From NCBI RefSeq assembly GCF_025399835.1, contig NZ_JAODVR010000001.1, positions 2,046,001 through 2,110,000 on the forward strand: DNA of 64,000 nt, given 5' to 3'. Below are positions 44,020 through 52,272 of the stretch, piece by piece. The position numbers were made by a program, and so were the translations under genes. Position 1 is the first letter of the stretch. Every line of letters starts with the position of its first letter. The DNA is from Haloarchaeobius sp. HME9146. GTDB lineage: Archaea > Halobacteriota > Halobacteria > Halobacteriales > Natrialbaceae. Below the pieces are notes generated by a model. It did no database searches and was not told the origin of the DNA. It saw only the letters and a program-made list of their open reading frames with translations.

Positions 44020-44059
44020 CCCACAGTTCGGGATAAGAGCCCTTATCTTCCTGTGTGGG
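44020..44059. repeat. Nested dyad-symmetric element
   Basis: Two pairs of arms are concentric about the same centre: CCCACA with TGTGGG (44020-44025, 44054-44059) and GATAAG with CTTATC (44032-44037, 44042-44047). Internal loops are six bases on each side and the apical loop is AGCC. The symmetry would suit a dimeric protein or a recombinase accessory site. Confidence 0.55.
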
Positions 44060-44677
44060 TCTGCATTATCGACGCTAAGACATACTTATCCAGATTATTG
44101 GGTCTGTATTTTGGGCCATGTAGTACTACAATCCCACATACAATGATAGGAATCTGTTGTCCCGGTAGCGACGAATCTCGAGGTTGGTTCGGTGAATCCG
44201 TGCATGGTCGTCAGCGCACAGGCCACGGAAATATATTTGTTAACTAGTAGATTCGGGTCGGCCCTCGTGCTGACGTGTGCGCACCGAGGGCGATTTCGTT
44301 GTGTTCGTCGCGCAGACTGCCGACACCAGATCGGCCCTAGTACCTGGACCGGTGAAGGGTAGGTCTCGAAGACGTCTGGTCCCCGGTCGGCAGCCTACTC
44401 CGATGGGCGAACTCGTTGAGAGTTCGAACCGATTGGAGCCACACCACAGTTGGCCAGCCGAGTTCGTTTTCCAATCGAGCCCTAGGGGGCGTCGGAACCT
44501 CCCGACGTGCAGAACAGAATCTGGGCGTGAATAGAGCGATGCCACAGAGCGATTGCCATACCCCCGAGTTCGCCGTTGAATGGGCCCACTGCTACTCTCG
44601 ACAATCACTTCTTCTCCCCATCGCCGGGGCTAGAGCGCGTTTTCTAGCTTGTTTCGCTCCTTTCTGCGCTCTCCCGA

Positions 44678-44710
44678 AGAAACCACATAGCGGCCAACTG
44701 AGCGGTTTCT
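44678..44710. repeat. 7-bp inverted repeat near the right end of the element
   Basis: Perfect arms AGAAACC (44678-44684) and GGTTTCT (44704-44710), separated by 19 nt, about 50 nt inside the right terminal repeat. Confidence 0.45.
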
Positions 44711-44758
44711 GGGGCGTTAGCGTCGGTCCAGCGCCCAGCAAGCTCGTCGCAGTACGGA

Positions 44759-44787
44759 CTCGTAAATTCTATGTCGCTATACAGAAT
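44759..44787 (-). repeat. Right 29-nt inverted repeat
   Basis: Reverse complement of the left repeat with 24/29 identity; the differences cluster in the centre. It ends 39 nt before the stop codon of the convergent HisG-like gene. Confidence 0.7.
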
Positions 44788-44826
44788 GCCGCCCCGGACA
44801 GACGAAAAATCGATTCCAGAAACCGG

Positions 44827-45732
44827 TCAGTTCACGGCCAGTGCCGTATCGAGTTCGGCCGTTTCGAACAGCGTCTTGACGGCCTCGGACTCGGGCGTCG
44901 ACTCGGCCTCGTTCTCCATCAGCACCGTTTCGCTCGGGAACAGGCGCGTCCCGAGTTCCAGCCCGTGGTCGCGGGCGGTCGACCCCGTCATCGTGAGATA
45001 GACGCCGGCACCGACATCGGCGATGGCGGCCTCCTCCTCCCGACCCTCTTCGGGGTACGTGAAGTCGACGTTCGCGATAGCGTCGGTCCCGAGGACGGCC
45101 TCGACCAGGCGCTCGTACCGCGGCGAGATACAGAGCTCGCCCTCGTAGCGGTCGATGAACTCCCGGGTCGGGTTCCCACCACCGAAGTCGTCGAGCGTGT
45201 CGGGCGTCGCCATCAGCGTGTGATACACGGTATCGCCCAGGCCCGTGACGACTCGAACGTCCGTGTCGTGCGGGTCGATGCGGGTGTTGATGTCGTCGAT
45301 GGAGCCGAGCGGTTCCGGACGGAGGCCGACGACCTCCTCCAGGACGAGGTCGGCACTGTCGAACCCGAGCGCGAACGAATGGGTGCGGAGCGCCCGGAAC
45401 GGCTCCTCGCGGCCGACGAGCTGGACGTCGTAGCCGTCGGCGGAGATGGTCACACTGTCGAAGACGACGCGCCGGGGCATCCCTTCGCGGTCGTCCCGGA
45501 GGAGGGTGAACTCTGGGCGATGATGGGCCGACAGGTCGCTGTATTCCGCGAGGCGCTCGTAGACGTCGCGGGCGTCGGCTTTCTTGCCCTTCGTGATCGC
45601 CTTCTCGTAGCGCAGGGTGGAGATGATCTCGTCGGCCACCTCCGTCGCACCCACGCGGTTCGCGATGCGTTCGAGGACGGCCTCGAGGGGCCGCCCCTTG
45701 CGTGGCACCGCGACAGCTATCGTGTCGGCCAT
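44827..45732 (-). CDS. Conserved protein with HisG-like N-terminus, function unknown
   Basis: A 301-residue protein that begins MADTIAVAVPRKGRPLEAV, reminiscent of the start of ATP phosphoribosyltransferase and related periplasmic-binding-like folds. The rest, including ALGFDSADLVLEEVVGLRPE and YEGELCISPRYERLVEAVLG, does not clearly match HisG, so I do not give that name. It starts 40 nt after the acidic coiled-coil gene's stop on the same strand, so the two could be co-transcribed. Confidence 0.5.
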   Translation of the reverse strand: MADTIAVAVPRKGRPLEAVLERIANRVGATEVADEIISTLRYEKAITKGKKADARDVYERLAEYSDLSAHHRPEFTLLRDDREGMPRRVVFDSVTISADGYDVQLVGREEPFRALRTHSFALGFDSADLVLEEVVGLRPEPLGSIDDINTRIDPHDTDVRVVTGLGDTVYHTLMATPDTLDDFGGGNPTREFIDRYEGELCISPRYERLVEAVLGTDAIANVDFTYPEEGREEEAAIADVGAGVYLTMTGSTARDHGLELGTRLFPSETVLMENEAESTPESEAVKTLFETAELDTALAVN

Positions 45733-45772
45733 TTAGCGGAGGAACGGCCCGCCGGGTGAAAACAGATTCGTT

Positions 45773-47524
45773 TCAGGAGAACATCTCGCCGAGCTGGTCG
45801 CGCCAGTCCTGAATGGCGGTGACCTCCTCGTCGAGTTGCTCCACGTCGTCCTCGAGCGCGTCGAGGTCCTCCCGGAGGATGTCGATGTCCTCGCGGGTCG
45901 AATCGACGGCCTCGCTGTTGTCCTCGGTCGCCTCCCGGACCGACTCGACCTCCTCGTCGAGGGCCTCGGTGCGCTCGTCGAACTCGCCACGGAGGTCGTC
46001 GACCTCGCCGTCGAGTGCAAGCAGGTCCTCGTCGACGCTGTCGACGCGCTCGTCCAGCGCGTTCAGGTCGGACTCGACGGCACCGATGGACTCCTGTGCC
46101 GAGGCGATGTCGCCAGTCACCGTCTCCAGCTCCTCGTCGTGGGACTCGACGGACTGACGGACCTCGGTGACCTCGTCACGGAGCGCGGTGACCTCTGCCT
46201 GGTAGTCGTCGAGCAGCTGCTGGGCCGTCCCCTCGTCGTCGAGGAACTCCTCGAGCGCACCCGTGTACGCGGCGAGTTCTTCGACGCGAGACTGGAGGTG
46301 TTCGACCTTGGCAACGTCGGTTCCCGCGGGTTCGAGGTCGAGTTCTTCCCGGAGTGCGTCGCGGTCGGCTTCGGAGACCGAGTCCTCGCGGAGTTCGTCC
46401 AGTAGTGCGCTCACGACGCTCTCGGGTGCGACGTGCGTGACTGCATCGTCGGTCTCGTCTTCGTCATCCGTGTCCGCCTCGACTCCGTCCTCGTCGAGTT
46501 CGGGCTCCGTCTCCTCGGACTCGATTTCTTCCTCGGTGTCGAGGTCGGCGGCTTCGTCCTCGGATTCGGATTCGCTCTCGTCGGCGTCTGCCGTGTCCTC
46601 GGCGTCCGCGGCCTCGTCGAGTTCGCCGGTCGGCGCCTCGGCTTCGAGCTCCTCTTCGGCGTCGGCTTCGAGGTCGGTTTCCGCGTCTGCGTCGTCCTCC
46701 TCGGTCGTCTCGTCAGCCTCCTCGACAGCGGACTCGGCCTCCGCGTCGACGACGATGTCCTCGTCGTCGAATGCCTCCTCCTCGGCCGGGTCGTCCACGT
46801 CGAGTTGTATCTCGGGGCCGTCCTCGGCATCGGCTTCGGCGTCGGCTTCCTCGCCGTACACCTCTTCTTCCGCCGCTTCGAGGTCGAGTTCGATACCGAG
46901 CCCGTCGCCCTCGTCGTCCGCCGGTGCCTCGGCTTCCGTGCTTTCCTCGTCGTCGAATCCGAGGTCTATATCGCCGGAGCCACCGACATCGTCGCCCGCC
47001 TCGGCCGCGGCTTCCTCGGGTTCGTCGTCCTCGTCGAGCCCGGGGATGTCGGATTCGCCCGAGAGCATGTCTTTGACGACCTGGTTGGAGTCGTCGGAGA
47101 CGATTTCGTCGATGGTCTCGTCCTGTTCTACCTCCTCGTCGCCAGCGTCGCCGTCCTCGTTCTCGACGTCCCAGATGCTCGGTTCGGTCAGGAACTTCGG
47201 GACCTCGTCCTGCCCGTCGATTCGGATGCCGTAGACGGTGACGAGCTCCTCGCCGGGTTCGAGGGTCCGGTGGAACTCGACGTGGTGGTCCTGGAAGGCG
47301 GTCCAGTTGTCGGACTCGTAATCGGGGTGGAACCCCACACCGTCCATCGGGAACTCCTCGGGGATGTCCTCGTGGAGTCGAATCGTCACTTCATCGTCAC
47401 GATTCGAGGTGATGACGAACCGTATCGCAGGGACGGGAAACTCGTCGGCTGCGAACGATTTCTCGACGGAGACACCGTCCGCGGCGACTTCGATTGTGGC
47501 GCTCGGATCGACCTCGCTACTCAT
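45773..47524 (-). CDS. Highly acidic protein with C-terminal coiled coil
   Basis: A 583-residue protein in three parts. Residues 1-110 look like a beta-rich globular domain (VPAIRFVITSNRDDEVTIRL, FHRTLEPGEELVTVYGIRI). Residues about 115-390 form a low-complexity linker dominated by Asp, Glu and Ala. The last 160 residues are a long predicted coiled coil (DVAKVEHLQSRVEELAAYTG; DEEVESVREATEDNSEAVDS). No signal or membrane helix is present. It may be a structural or scaffold protein. A TATA-like cctataaagg sits at leaderless distance. The family is unnamed to me. Confidence 0.65.
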   Translation of the reverse strand: MSSEVDPSATIEVAADGVSVEKSFAADEFPVPAIRFVITSNRDDEVTIRLHEDIPEEFPMDGVGFHPDYESDNWTAFQDHHVEFHRTLEPGEELVTVYGIRIDGQDEVPKFLTEPSIWDVENEDGDAGDEEVEQDETIDEIVSDDSNQVVKDMLSGESDIPGLDEDDEPEEAAAEAGDDVGGSGDIDLGFDDEESTEAEAPADDEGDGLGIELDLEAAEEEVYGEEADAEADAEDGPEIQLDVDDPAEEEAFDDEDIVVDAEAESAVEEADETTEEDDADAETDLEADAEEELEAEAPTGELDEAADAEDTADADESESESEDEAADLDTEEEIESEETEPELDEDGVEADTDDEDETDDAVTHVAPESVVSALLDELREDSVSEADRDALREELDLEPAGTDVAKVEHLQSRVEELAAYTGALEEFLDDEGTAQQLLDDYQAEVTALRDEVTEVRQSVESHDEELETVTGDIASAQESIGAVESDLNALDERVDSVDEDLLALDGEVDDLRGEFDERTEALDEEVESVREATEDNSEAVDSTREDIDILREDLDALEDDVEQLDEEVTAIQDWRDQLGEMFS

Positions 47525-47546
47525 ACCGCCACGTACCCGCACCACG

Positions 47547-47556
47547 CCTATAAAGG
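47547..47556 (-). promoter_or_regulatory. TATA-like box of the acidic coiled-coil gene
   Basis: On the minus strand cctttatagg lies 23-32 nt before the ATG at 47524. The rest of the 47525-47804 divergent region holds only a 7-bp palindrome (47649-47664, gcagcca-ac-tggctgc). Confidence 0.5.
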
Positions 47557-47804
47557 AAACGGGCGAGGCACCAGTGGTCATCTCTGTTCACCGGCGTACT
47601 CATGTTGGCCAGTTAACTTATATCGAGGTCGGGCCATGTTTCAACCGCAGCCAACTGGCTGCCAGTCGTTGCCCACAGTGGCGGACCGCCAGTTCCGCCA
47701 TCCTTTCCATACACGACACAGCACGCGCCAGCGGCACCGCTCGACTGGCCGAAAGTCCGACCGGCAAGACAACGCTTACGGCGATTCCTCTCGCATCCTC
47801 GCCC

Positions 47805-48638
47805 ATGACACGAAGCGACTGGAGTGACTGGCTCCCGCGTGCGGTGGAGTCGGCCGACCCCGACGGCATCGCTATCTGGTATCTCGGCTGCAACGGATTC
47901 GTCCTCAAGGCGAGCGACGGCACGACAGTGTTCGTCGACCCCTACGTCGGGTTGGGTGACCCGCCGCGAACCGTCCGGATGATTCCGGTGCCGTTCGAGC
48001 CGACCGACGTCGAGGAGGCCGACGCGGTCCTCGCGACCCACGAGCACACCGACCACGTCCACGGCCCGAGCCAGGCACCCATCCTCGAGGGAACGGGTGC
48101 AGACTTCTACGCGCCCGACGACAGCCTCGCCGTCGCCTTCGACGACGAGGACTGGCAGGCCGACTACGACATCGCGGACGAGCAGTTCCACGAGGTCACC
48201 GAGGGCGACACCGTCGAGATCGGCGGCTTCACCGTCCACGTCGAACCCGCCTACGACCCCGACGCGACCCACCCCGTGAGCTACGTGTTCGAGCACGAGG
48301 GCCGGACCGTGTTCCACGGCGGTGACACCAAGCCAAGCGACGAGTTCGCTGGACTCGGCGAGTCCTACGACATCGACCTCGGCATCCTCGCGTTCGGGAC
48401 CGTCGGCAACATCCCGGACAAGGAGACCGGCGAGCCCGTCCGGACCCGCTGGTACAACGACGAGAACCAGATCATCGAGGCCGCGAGCGACCTCCAGCTC
48501 GACCGCCTGCTCCCGAGCCACTGGGACATGTGGAAGGGTATGACGAGCGACCCGAAGGTCCTGCACCACCACGCAAAGAGCTTCGCGTCCCCCGCGAACC
48601 TCGATATCGTGGAGATCGGCGACCGCGTCGACGTCTAA
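47805..48638 (+). CDS. MBL-fold metal-dependent hydrolase (UlaG-like)
   Basis: A 277-residue metallo-beta-lactamase-fold protein. The HxHxDH signature appears as THEHTDHVHG (residues about 79-88), and later metal ligands are in VFHGGDTKPSDEF and LPSHWDMWKGM. The DPYVGLGDPPRT segment and overall length resemble the L-ascorbate-6-phosphate lactonase (UlaG) branch. Its substrate in haloarchaea is not established. Start at the ATG (MTRSDWSDWLPRAV); longer frames extend into AT-rich upstream DNA. Confidence 0.85.
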   Translation: MTRSDWSDWLPRAVESADPDGIAIWYLGCNGFVLKASDGTTVFVDPYVGLGDPPRTVRMIPVPFEPTDVEEADAVLATHEHTDHVHGPSQAPILEGTGADFYAPDDSLAVAFDDEDWQADYDIADEQFHEVTEGDTVEIGGFTVHVEPAYDPDATHPVSYVFEHEGRTVFHGGDTKPSDEFAGLGESYDIDLGILAFGTVGNIPDKETGEPVRTRWYNDENQIIEAASDLQLDRLLPSHWDMWKGMTSDPKVLHHHAKSFASPANLDIVEIGDRVDV

Positions 48639-48796
48639 CCGCGGTCTGTTCGCGGTCTGTTCTTCTCGTTCCATCCGGAATCTGGGGCGCGGTCTCGAAC
48701 TCGGACGCGCCTGGACCCAACTCCCCAATCCTCGAAGGAGTCGCGTCACCCCCAGAAGCACGAAACCATTTGTACGACGCGGCCTTCCCGCCGAAC

Positions 48797-50455
48797 ATGG
48801 ATCTGCTGGCGCTCGGTATCGTCGTCTTCGTTCTCCTGACGCTCCTCGGCTCCCTCGGCGTCGTCGTCCTGCTGGACCGACCGGGTGGGACCTGGGGCCA
48901 GCGACTGCGGTCCCGGCTGGTGATGGGCGTGCCCTGGGGGACGTTGGTGTCGGTCGTGTTCGTCGTGGCCATCTACCTGTTCGTCCAGGACGGCTGGAAC
49001 CACTGGCACAATCCCGTCACGCTCCCGTTCCGCGCGTGGTCGTACCTCTACCCGACCGGGATGCTACTGGCACCCTTCTCGCACGCCGACGCCGGTCACC
49101 TCACCGGGAACATGATCGGGACCCTCGTCCTCGCGCCCATCGCGGAGTACGCCTACGGCCACTTCCCCGAAGAGCGCGGCTCGCACTCCTTCGCCGACTG
49201 GACCTCGAACCCGTGGGTGCGCGCGCTCGTCATCTTCCCCGGCGTCGTCCTTCTGGTCGGCCTCGGGACCTCCCTGTTCGCGCTCGGGCCGGTCATCGGC
49301 TTCTCCGGCGTCGTGTTCGCGTTCGCCGGGTTCGCACTGGTCCGCTACCCGATGACGACCGTCATCGCCGTTCTCGGCGGTCAGCGCGTGCTCTCCTTGC
49401 TGTACAGTTCGTTGCAGAACCCAATCGTGACGACGACCGCGCAGGCGTCTCCCCCGTCGCCGCCGTGGTGGGCCGGCATCGCCATCCAGGGGCACGCGCT
49501 CGGGCTCTTCTTCGGCATCATGCTCGGCGTGTTCGTCTTCTTCCGGCGCAACGAGCGCCCGAGCGCCCTGAGAATCTGGCTCGCGGTGCTCTTCTTCGCG
49601 GTCGCGAAGAACCTCTGGGCGATCTACTGGTTCCTCGGGAACGAGCGGTACCGGTTGTTCCGCGGCCCCGGCCTGGCCATGGTCGTGGTGCTGGCCATCC
49701 TCGTCGCGACCGCCCTGCACCTGCGCGAGCGAGACTTCGATGTGTTCACCCCGCGAACCGGCGCGCTGGTCGTGCTGGTCGTCGTGACCGCGGTGCTGGT
49801 CGGCTCCGGTGTCCCGGTGAACCTCATGACGGTCGACGACACCACCGCACCGGGTGACCCCATCGAGGTCCGCGGCTACGAGGTGGTGTACGCCGAGGAC
49901 GTCCAGAACCAGATGGTGTCGGTCATCGACGTCGAGGCGTTCGGCCAGAGCACGAACATCTCCTCGTCGGGGGTCATCGTCGTCAACGAGGACCGCAACA
50001 TCTGGTACCAGGCGGTCTCGAAGGGCCAGCTCGCGTTCAGTGGCCAGCGACGGGTGAAGATCGGTGGCGTCGGCTGGCGCGAGACGGTCATCGCGAGTCG
50101 CGACGGCTGGACCGCCGTCGGCGGCGGCACCAGTTACCGGGTGTTCCTGAAGCCGCCGGACGGTGACTGGCGGGTCGCGTACACCTCCGGGAACACCACG
50201 GCAGAACCACGACTCGACGGCAAGAACGTCTCCATCGCCGCCACCGAGGACGGCTACGAGCTGTTCGTCTGGCAGAACGACTCCGAACTCGGACGGGCTG
50301 CGCTCCCCATCACGAACGACTCCGTCCAGAACGCGTCCGTGACCATCGCCGGTATCGAGTTCGTCAGGGAAGAACAGAAGAACAGCCCCGACAGAATCTA
50401 TGCGGTCGTCGGCGAGACGAAGGTTCGCGTCTTCGTCAAGGAGACGTATCGCTAA
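48797..50455 (+). CDS. Rhomboid-family intramembrane serine protease with large C-terminal domain
   Basis: A 552-residue protein. The rhomboid core is in the first 250 residues: His and Asn in FSHADAGHLTGNM (His101, Asn105), catalytic Ser170 in GFSGVVFAFAG and His233 in QGHALGLFFG. More transmembrane helices follow to about residue 345. The last 200 residues are a beta-rich soluble domain (VEVRGYEVVYAEDVQNQM, GVGWRETVIASRDGW, ending RVFVKETYR), predicted to be extracytoplasmic. This extension is larger than in bacterial rhomboids and its role is unknown. Its stop overlaps the convergent METTL5-like gene. Confidence 0.85.
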   Translation: MDLLALGIVVFVLLTLLGSLGVVVLLDRPGGTWGQRLRSRLVMGVPWGTLVSVVFVVAIYLFVQDGWNHWHNPVTLPFRAWSYLYPTGMLLAPFSHADAGHLTGNMIGTLVLAPIAEYAYGHFPEERGSHSFADWTSNPWVRALVIFPGVVLLVGLGTSLFALGPVIGFSGVVFAFAGFALVRYPMTTVIAVLGGQRVLSLLYSSLQNPIVTTTAQASPPSPPWWAGIAIQGHALGLFFGIMLGVFVFFRRNERPSALRIWLAVLFFAVAKNLWAIYWFLGNERYRLFRGPGLAMVVVLAILVATALHLRERDFDVFTPRTGALVVLVVVTAVLVGSGVPVNLMTVDDTTAPGDPIEVRGYEVVYAEDVQNQMVSVIDVEAFGQSTNISSSGVIVVNEDRNIWYQAVSKGQLAFSGQRRVKIGGVGWRETVIASRDGWTAVGGGTSYRVFLKPPDGDWRVAYTSGNTTAEPRLDGKNVSIAATEDGYELFVWQNDSELGRAALPITNDSVQNASVTIAGIEFVREEQKNSPDRIYAVVGETKVRVFVKETYR

Positions 50456-51090
50456 TTCTCGCTGGTCCAGTCGATTCGGAACGCTTCCGCATCTATCGGT
50501 TTCGTCTCCTCCTCGTGGAACGGGAACTGGCGGTCGAGGTCGAGTTCGACCGCGAACGCGTGGGTGACCTCGCCCCCGTGGTCGCCCGCGAACGACTCGA
50601 CGAACTCCCGGCTCCCGGCGTTGTGAATCGAGTACGAGACAGTGGCGACCTCGCCCGCCGCGTCGAGGAACGCCCGGTCCGCGTGTTCGTTGCCGCGCTG
50701 GGCACCGAATGGCGGGTTCATCACGACCGTGACGTCATCGTTCGAGTCCGGACACAGTGGGGGACGCGTCGCGTCCCCGGCGACCCAGTGGATGTCCGTG
50801 TGTGCGCCGACCCGTCGTTCGTTCTCGCGCGCGGTGCCGAGTGCGTCCCTGTCGAGGTCGACCCCGACGACGCGCCGTGCACCCCGCAGGGCGGCCCCGA
50901 GCGCCAGCATGCCGGTGCCGGTCCCGAGGTCGACCACGGTCCGGTCGGCCACGTCGTCTTCCATATCCGCGACGTGGACGAGGGAGGCGGCGACCTCCGG
51001 GGGTGTCGGGTACTGTTCGAGTTCGACGCTGGGTGAGTCGAAACCAGCGACGACGCCGAGTTGCTGGGCGAGGGCGCGCCGTGTGCTCAT
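50452..51090 (-). CDS. METTL5-like N6-adenine RNA methyltransferase
   Basis: A 212-residue SAM-dependent methyltransferase. Motif I is DLGTGTGMLALGAAL and the catalytic NPPFG motif is present (MNPPFGAQRG), pointing to N6-adenine methylation. The N-terminal QQLGVVAGFDSPSVELEQYP and length fit the archaeal METTL5/rRNA-methylase family, which acts on small-subunit rRNA in eukaryotes. Archaeal target not certain. Upstream neighbour is a small gene on the same strand. Confidence 0.85.
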   Translation of the reverse strand: MSTRRALAQQLGVVAGFDSPSVELEQYPTPPEVAASLVHVADMEDDVADRTVVDLGTGTGMLALGAALRGARRVVGVDLDRDALGTARENERRVGAHTDIHWVAGDATRPPLCPDSNDDVTVVMNPPFGAQRGNEHADRAFLDAAGEVATVSYSIHNAGSREFVESFAGDHGGEVTHAFAVELDLDRQFPFHEEETKPIDAEAFRIDWTSEN

Positions 51091-51099
51091 CGTTGGTGT

Positions 51100-51501
51100 T
51101 TAGCCGTCGAGACTAATGGGTCCGTCGAGTTCGAAGGTGACGCCCTCGCGGCGGGCCCGCTCGGCACAGGCCGAGAGTGCCGGGCGGACCTTCTCCGGGT
51201 TCGCGACCGTCGTGCACTCGACGGCGACGGTGCCAGCGCCGATGAACGACGCCGCACGGACGTAGTCACGCACGCGGTCTGCCTCGCGCTGGGTGGCCAG
51301 CGAGCAGTCCTCGTCGAAGCGGACGCGAACGTCGATGACGGAGGGGACGTACCCCTCGACGGTCAACTCGTGCTTGAGGTCGCGCAGGTATTCGGGGGCG
51401 GTCGATTCGAGTGCCTGGGCGTCGACACGGACGGGCTGGACGTCTTCGGGTCGACAGTGTTCGATGGTCCGTTCGAGGTTCGGAGACGGGGTCGCGCTCA
51501 T
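51100..51501 (-). CDS. Conserved haloarchaeal protein of unknown function (133 aa)
   Basis: It begins MSATPSPNLERTIEHCRPED and includes VRVRFDEDCSLATQREADRV and a final FELDGPISLDG. The protein is acidic with mixed alpha/beta pattern and no signal peptide. I cannot name a family. The promoter region contains a 26-nt near-perfect palindrome 22 nt before the ATG, so expression may be repressor controlled, perhaps by its own product. Confidence 0.6.
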   Translation of the reverse strand: MSATPSPNLERTIEHCRPEDVQPVRVDAQALESTAPEYLRDLKHELTVEGYVPSVIDVRVRFDEDCSLATQREADRVRDYVRAASFIGAGTVAVECTTVANPEKVRPALSACAERARREGVTFELDGPISLDG

Positions 51502-51522
51502 GGTATCACTGCATACATAGTA

Positions 51523-51548
51523 GACATACAAAAAGGTTTGTGTATGTC
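51523..51548. promoter_or_regulatory. 26-nt operator-like palindrome
   Basis: Two 12-nt arms (start GACATACA, end TGTATGTC) have a single mismatched pair around a central GG. It covers the -22 to -47 region of the minus-strand gene at 51100-51501, where its TATA box would lie, and is 106 nt upstream of the plus-strand zinc-ribbon gene. Confidence 0.6.
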
Positions 51549-51653
51549 CTATAGTAATATATTGCTGGTTCCGAGACACACCGGAATGGATACACCAGTA
51601 TCGACCGTGAGAGAATGGAACACGCTTATTATTCCGTATAAAGAGAAGCCTGT

Positions 51654-52112
51654 ATGAAAGAGTGCCCGCGCTGTGGGTCGTCGCTGAGTCACTACGCGTT
51701 GAGCGAGGTCGAAGCGTACGGCTGCGATGGCTGTGGGTGGGTCGGCATCGACGTCGAACACCGGTCCGAACCGGTCCGTATCGAGTCCTGGCAGGACGCA
51801 ATCAGTCGGTTCCACCAGCAGTTCACCGACAGCGAGCTCGACGACCACGCGCAGAACCTCAACCGGGTCGAGGCGGAACGCCGCGCCGCTATCGGCGAGG
51901 ACGACGCCACCGAAGCCCCCGAGGCAGACGATAAAGCGGACCAGCCCGACGGGAGCGAGGGCGAGGCTAGCGTCGAAGACGCCGCTGCGGAGGCGGTCGA
52001 AGAAAGCGAAGAAACCGGGGAGGTCGACTCGGACGGTGCCACCGACGCACCCGACGACGACTCCGACGCCCAGCAGGAAGCCGCGGCCCCGACGAACACG
52101 CAGGCAGAGTAA
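51654..52112 (+). CDS. Zinc-ribbon protein with acidic tail
   Basis: A 152-residue protein. Two CxxC knuckles (CPRCGSS, residues 4-10, and YGCDGCGW, 22-29) form a TFIIB-type zinc ribbon. A helical segment follows (WQDAISRFHQQFTDSELDDH), then about 80 residues of Ala/Glu/Asp-rich low complexity. It could be a small nucleic-acid- or protein-binding adaptor. A tata-type sequence (cgtataaag) lies just upstream. Confidence 0.7.
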   Translation: MKECPRCGSSLSHYALSEVEAYGCDGCGWVGIDVEHRSEPVRIESWQDAISRFHQQFTDSELDDHAQNLNRVEAERRAAIGEDDATEAPEADDKADQPDGSEGEASVEDAAAEAVEESEETGEVDSDGATDAPDDDSDAQQEAAAPTNTQAE

Positions 52113-52209
52113 CTTCGGTCACGAACTCGGGCACTTTCTCGACACCACGACACTCGGCCAGTGACGACGCTGTCTCGAACGGAACTCGGCGGCTCCACGT
52201 TGACACGAC

Positions 52210-52228
52210 GCGGCTGTTTCGCAGCCGC
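52210..52228. terminator. Hairpin between convergent genes
   Basis: Perfect 7-bp stem GCGGCTG/CAGCCGC with loop tttcg, between the ends of the zinc-ribbon gene and salactin. A cgcaaaaaacgg stretch follows. It could act as a transcription stop for either strand; in archaea T-tracts matter more than hairpins, so the role is tentative. Confidence 0.4.
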
Positions 52229-52272
52229 TATCGGCGGTGACGGCGCAAAAAACGGTGAACGATAGTGGCGAG

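Larger units (their letters stand above)
43684..44758. other. Gene-poor, AT-richer arm of the recombinase element (1.07 kb)
   Basis: No open frame here has a plausible protein; codon use and composition are unlike the neighbours, with AT-rich patches around 44080-44160 and 44225-44250. It holds a nested dyad (44020-44059) and a 7-bp inverted repeat (44678-44710). It may be regulatory or site DNA, or a decayed gene region. Confidence 0.5.
42146..44787. mobile_element. Putative recombinase element bounded by 29-nt inverted repeats
   Basis: This 2642-nt segment exactly fills the gap between the 3' ends of two convergent genes (APH kinase ending 42116, HisG-like gene ending 44827). Its ends carry imperfect inverted repeats with 24 of 29 bases identical. 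It contains a tyrosine recombinase, a small RHH-like partner gene and about 1 kb of AT-richer DNA with several dyad repeats but no gene I can support. No target-site duplication is evident. Whether it is a mobile element, an invertible segment or a remnant is inference. Confidence 0.5.

Noticed and set aside
42117-44826. A tRNA gene or tRNA-derived attachment site next to the integrase
   Set aside because: I looked for T-loop and anticodon-arm patterns in both flanks and in the gene-free stretch; a ttcgaac near 44415 lacks paired stems.
46440-46960. Apparent tandem repeat of tcctcg-like units
   Set aside because: This is the codon bias of an Asp/Glu/Ala-rich linker read on the opposite strand; unit spacing is irregular, so it is not a DNA repeat.
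46433-47827. 464-codon plus-strand frame antisense to the acidic coiled-coil gene
   Set aside because: It arises from the GA-rich codons of the acidic linker and has a repetitive, hydrophobic composition typical of an antisense artefact.
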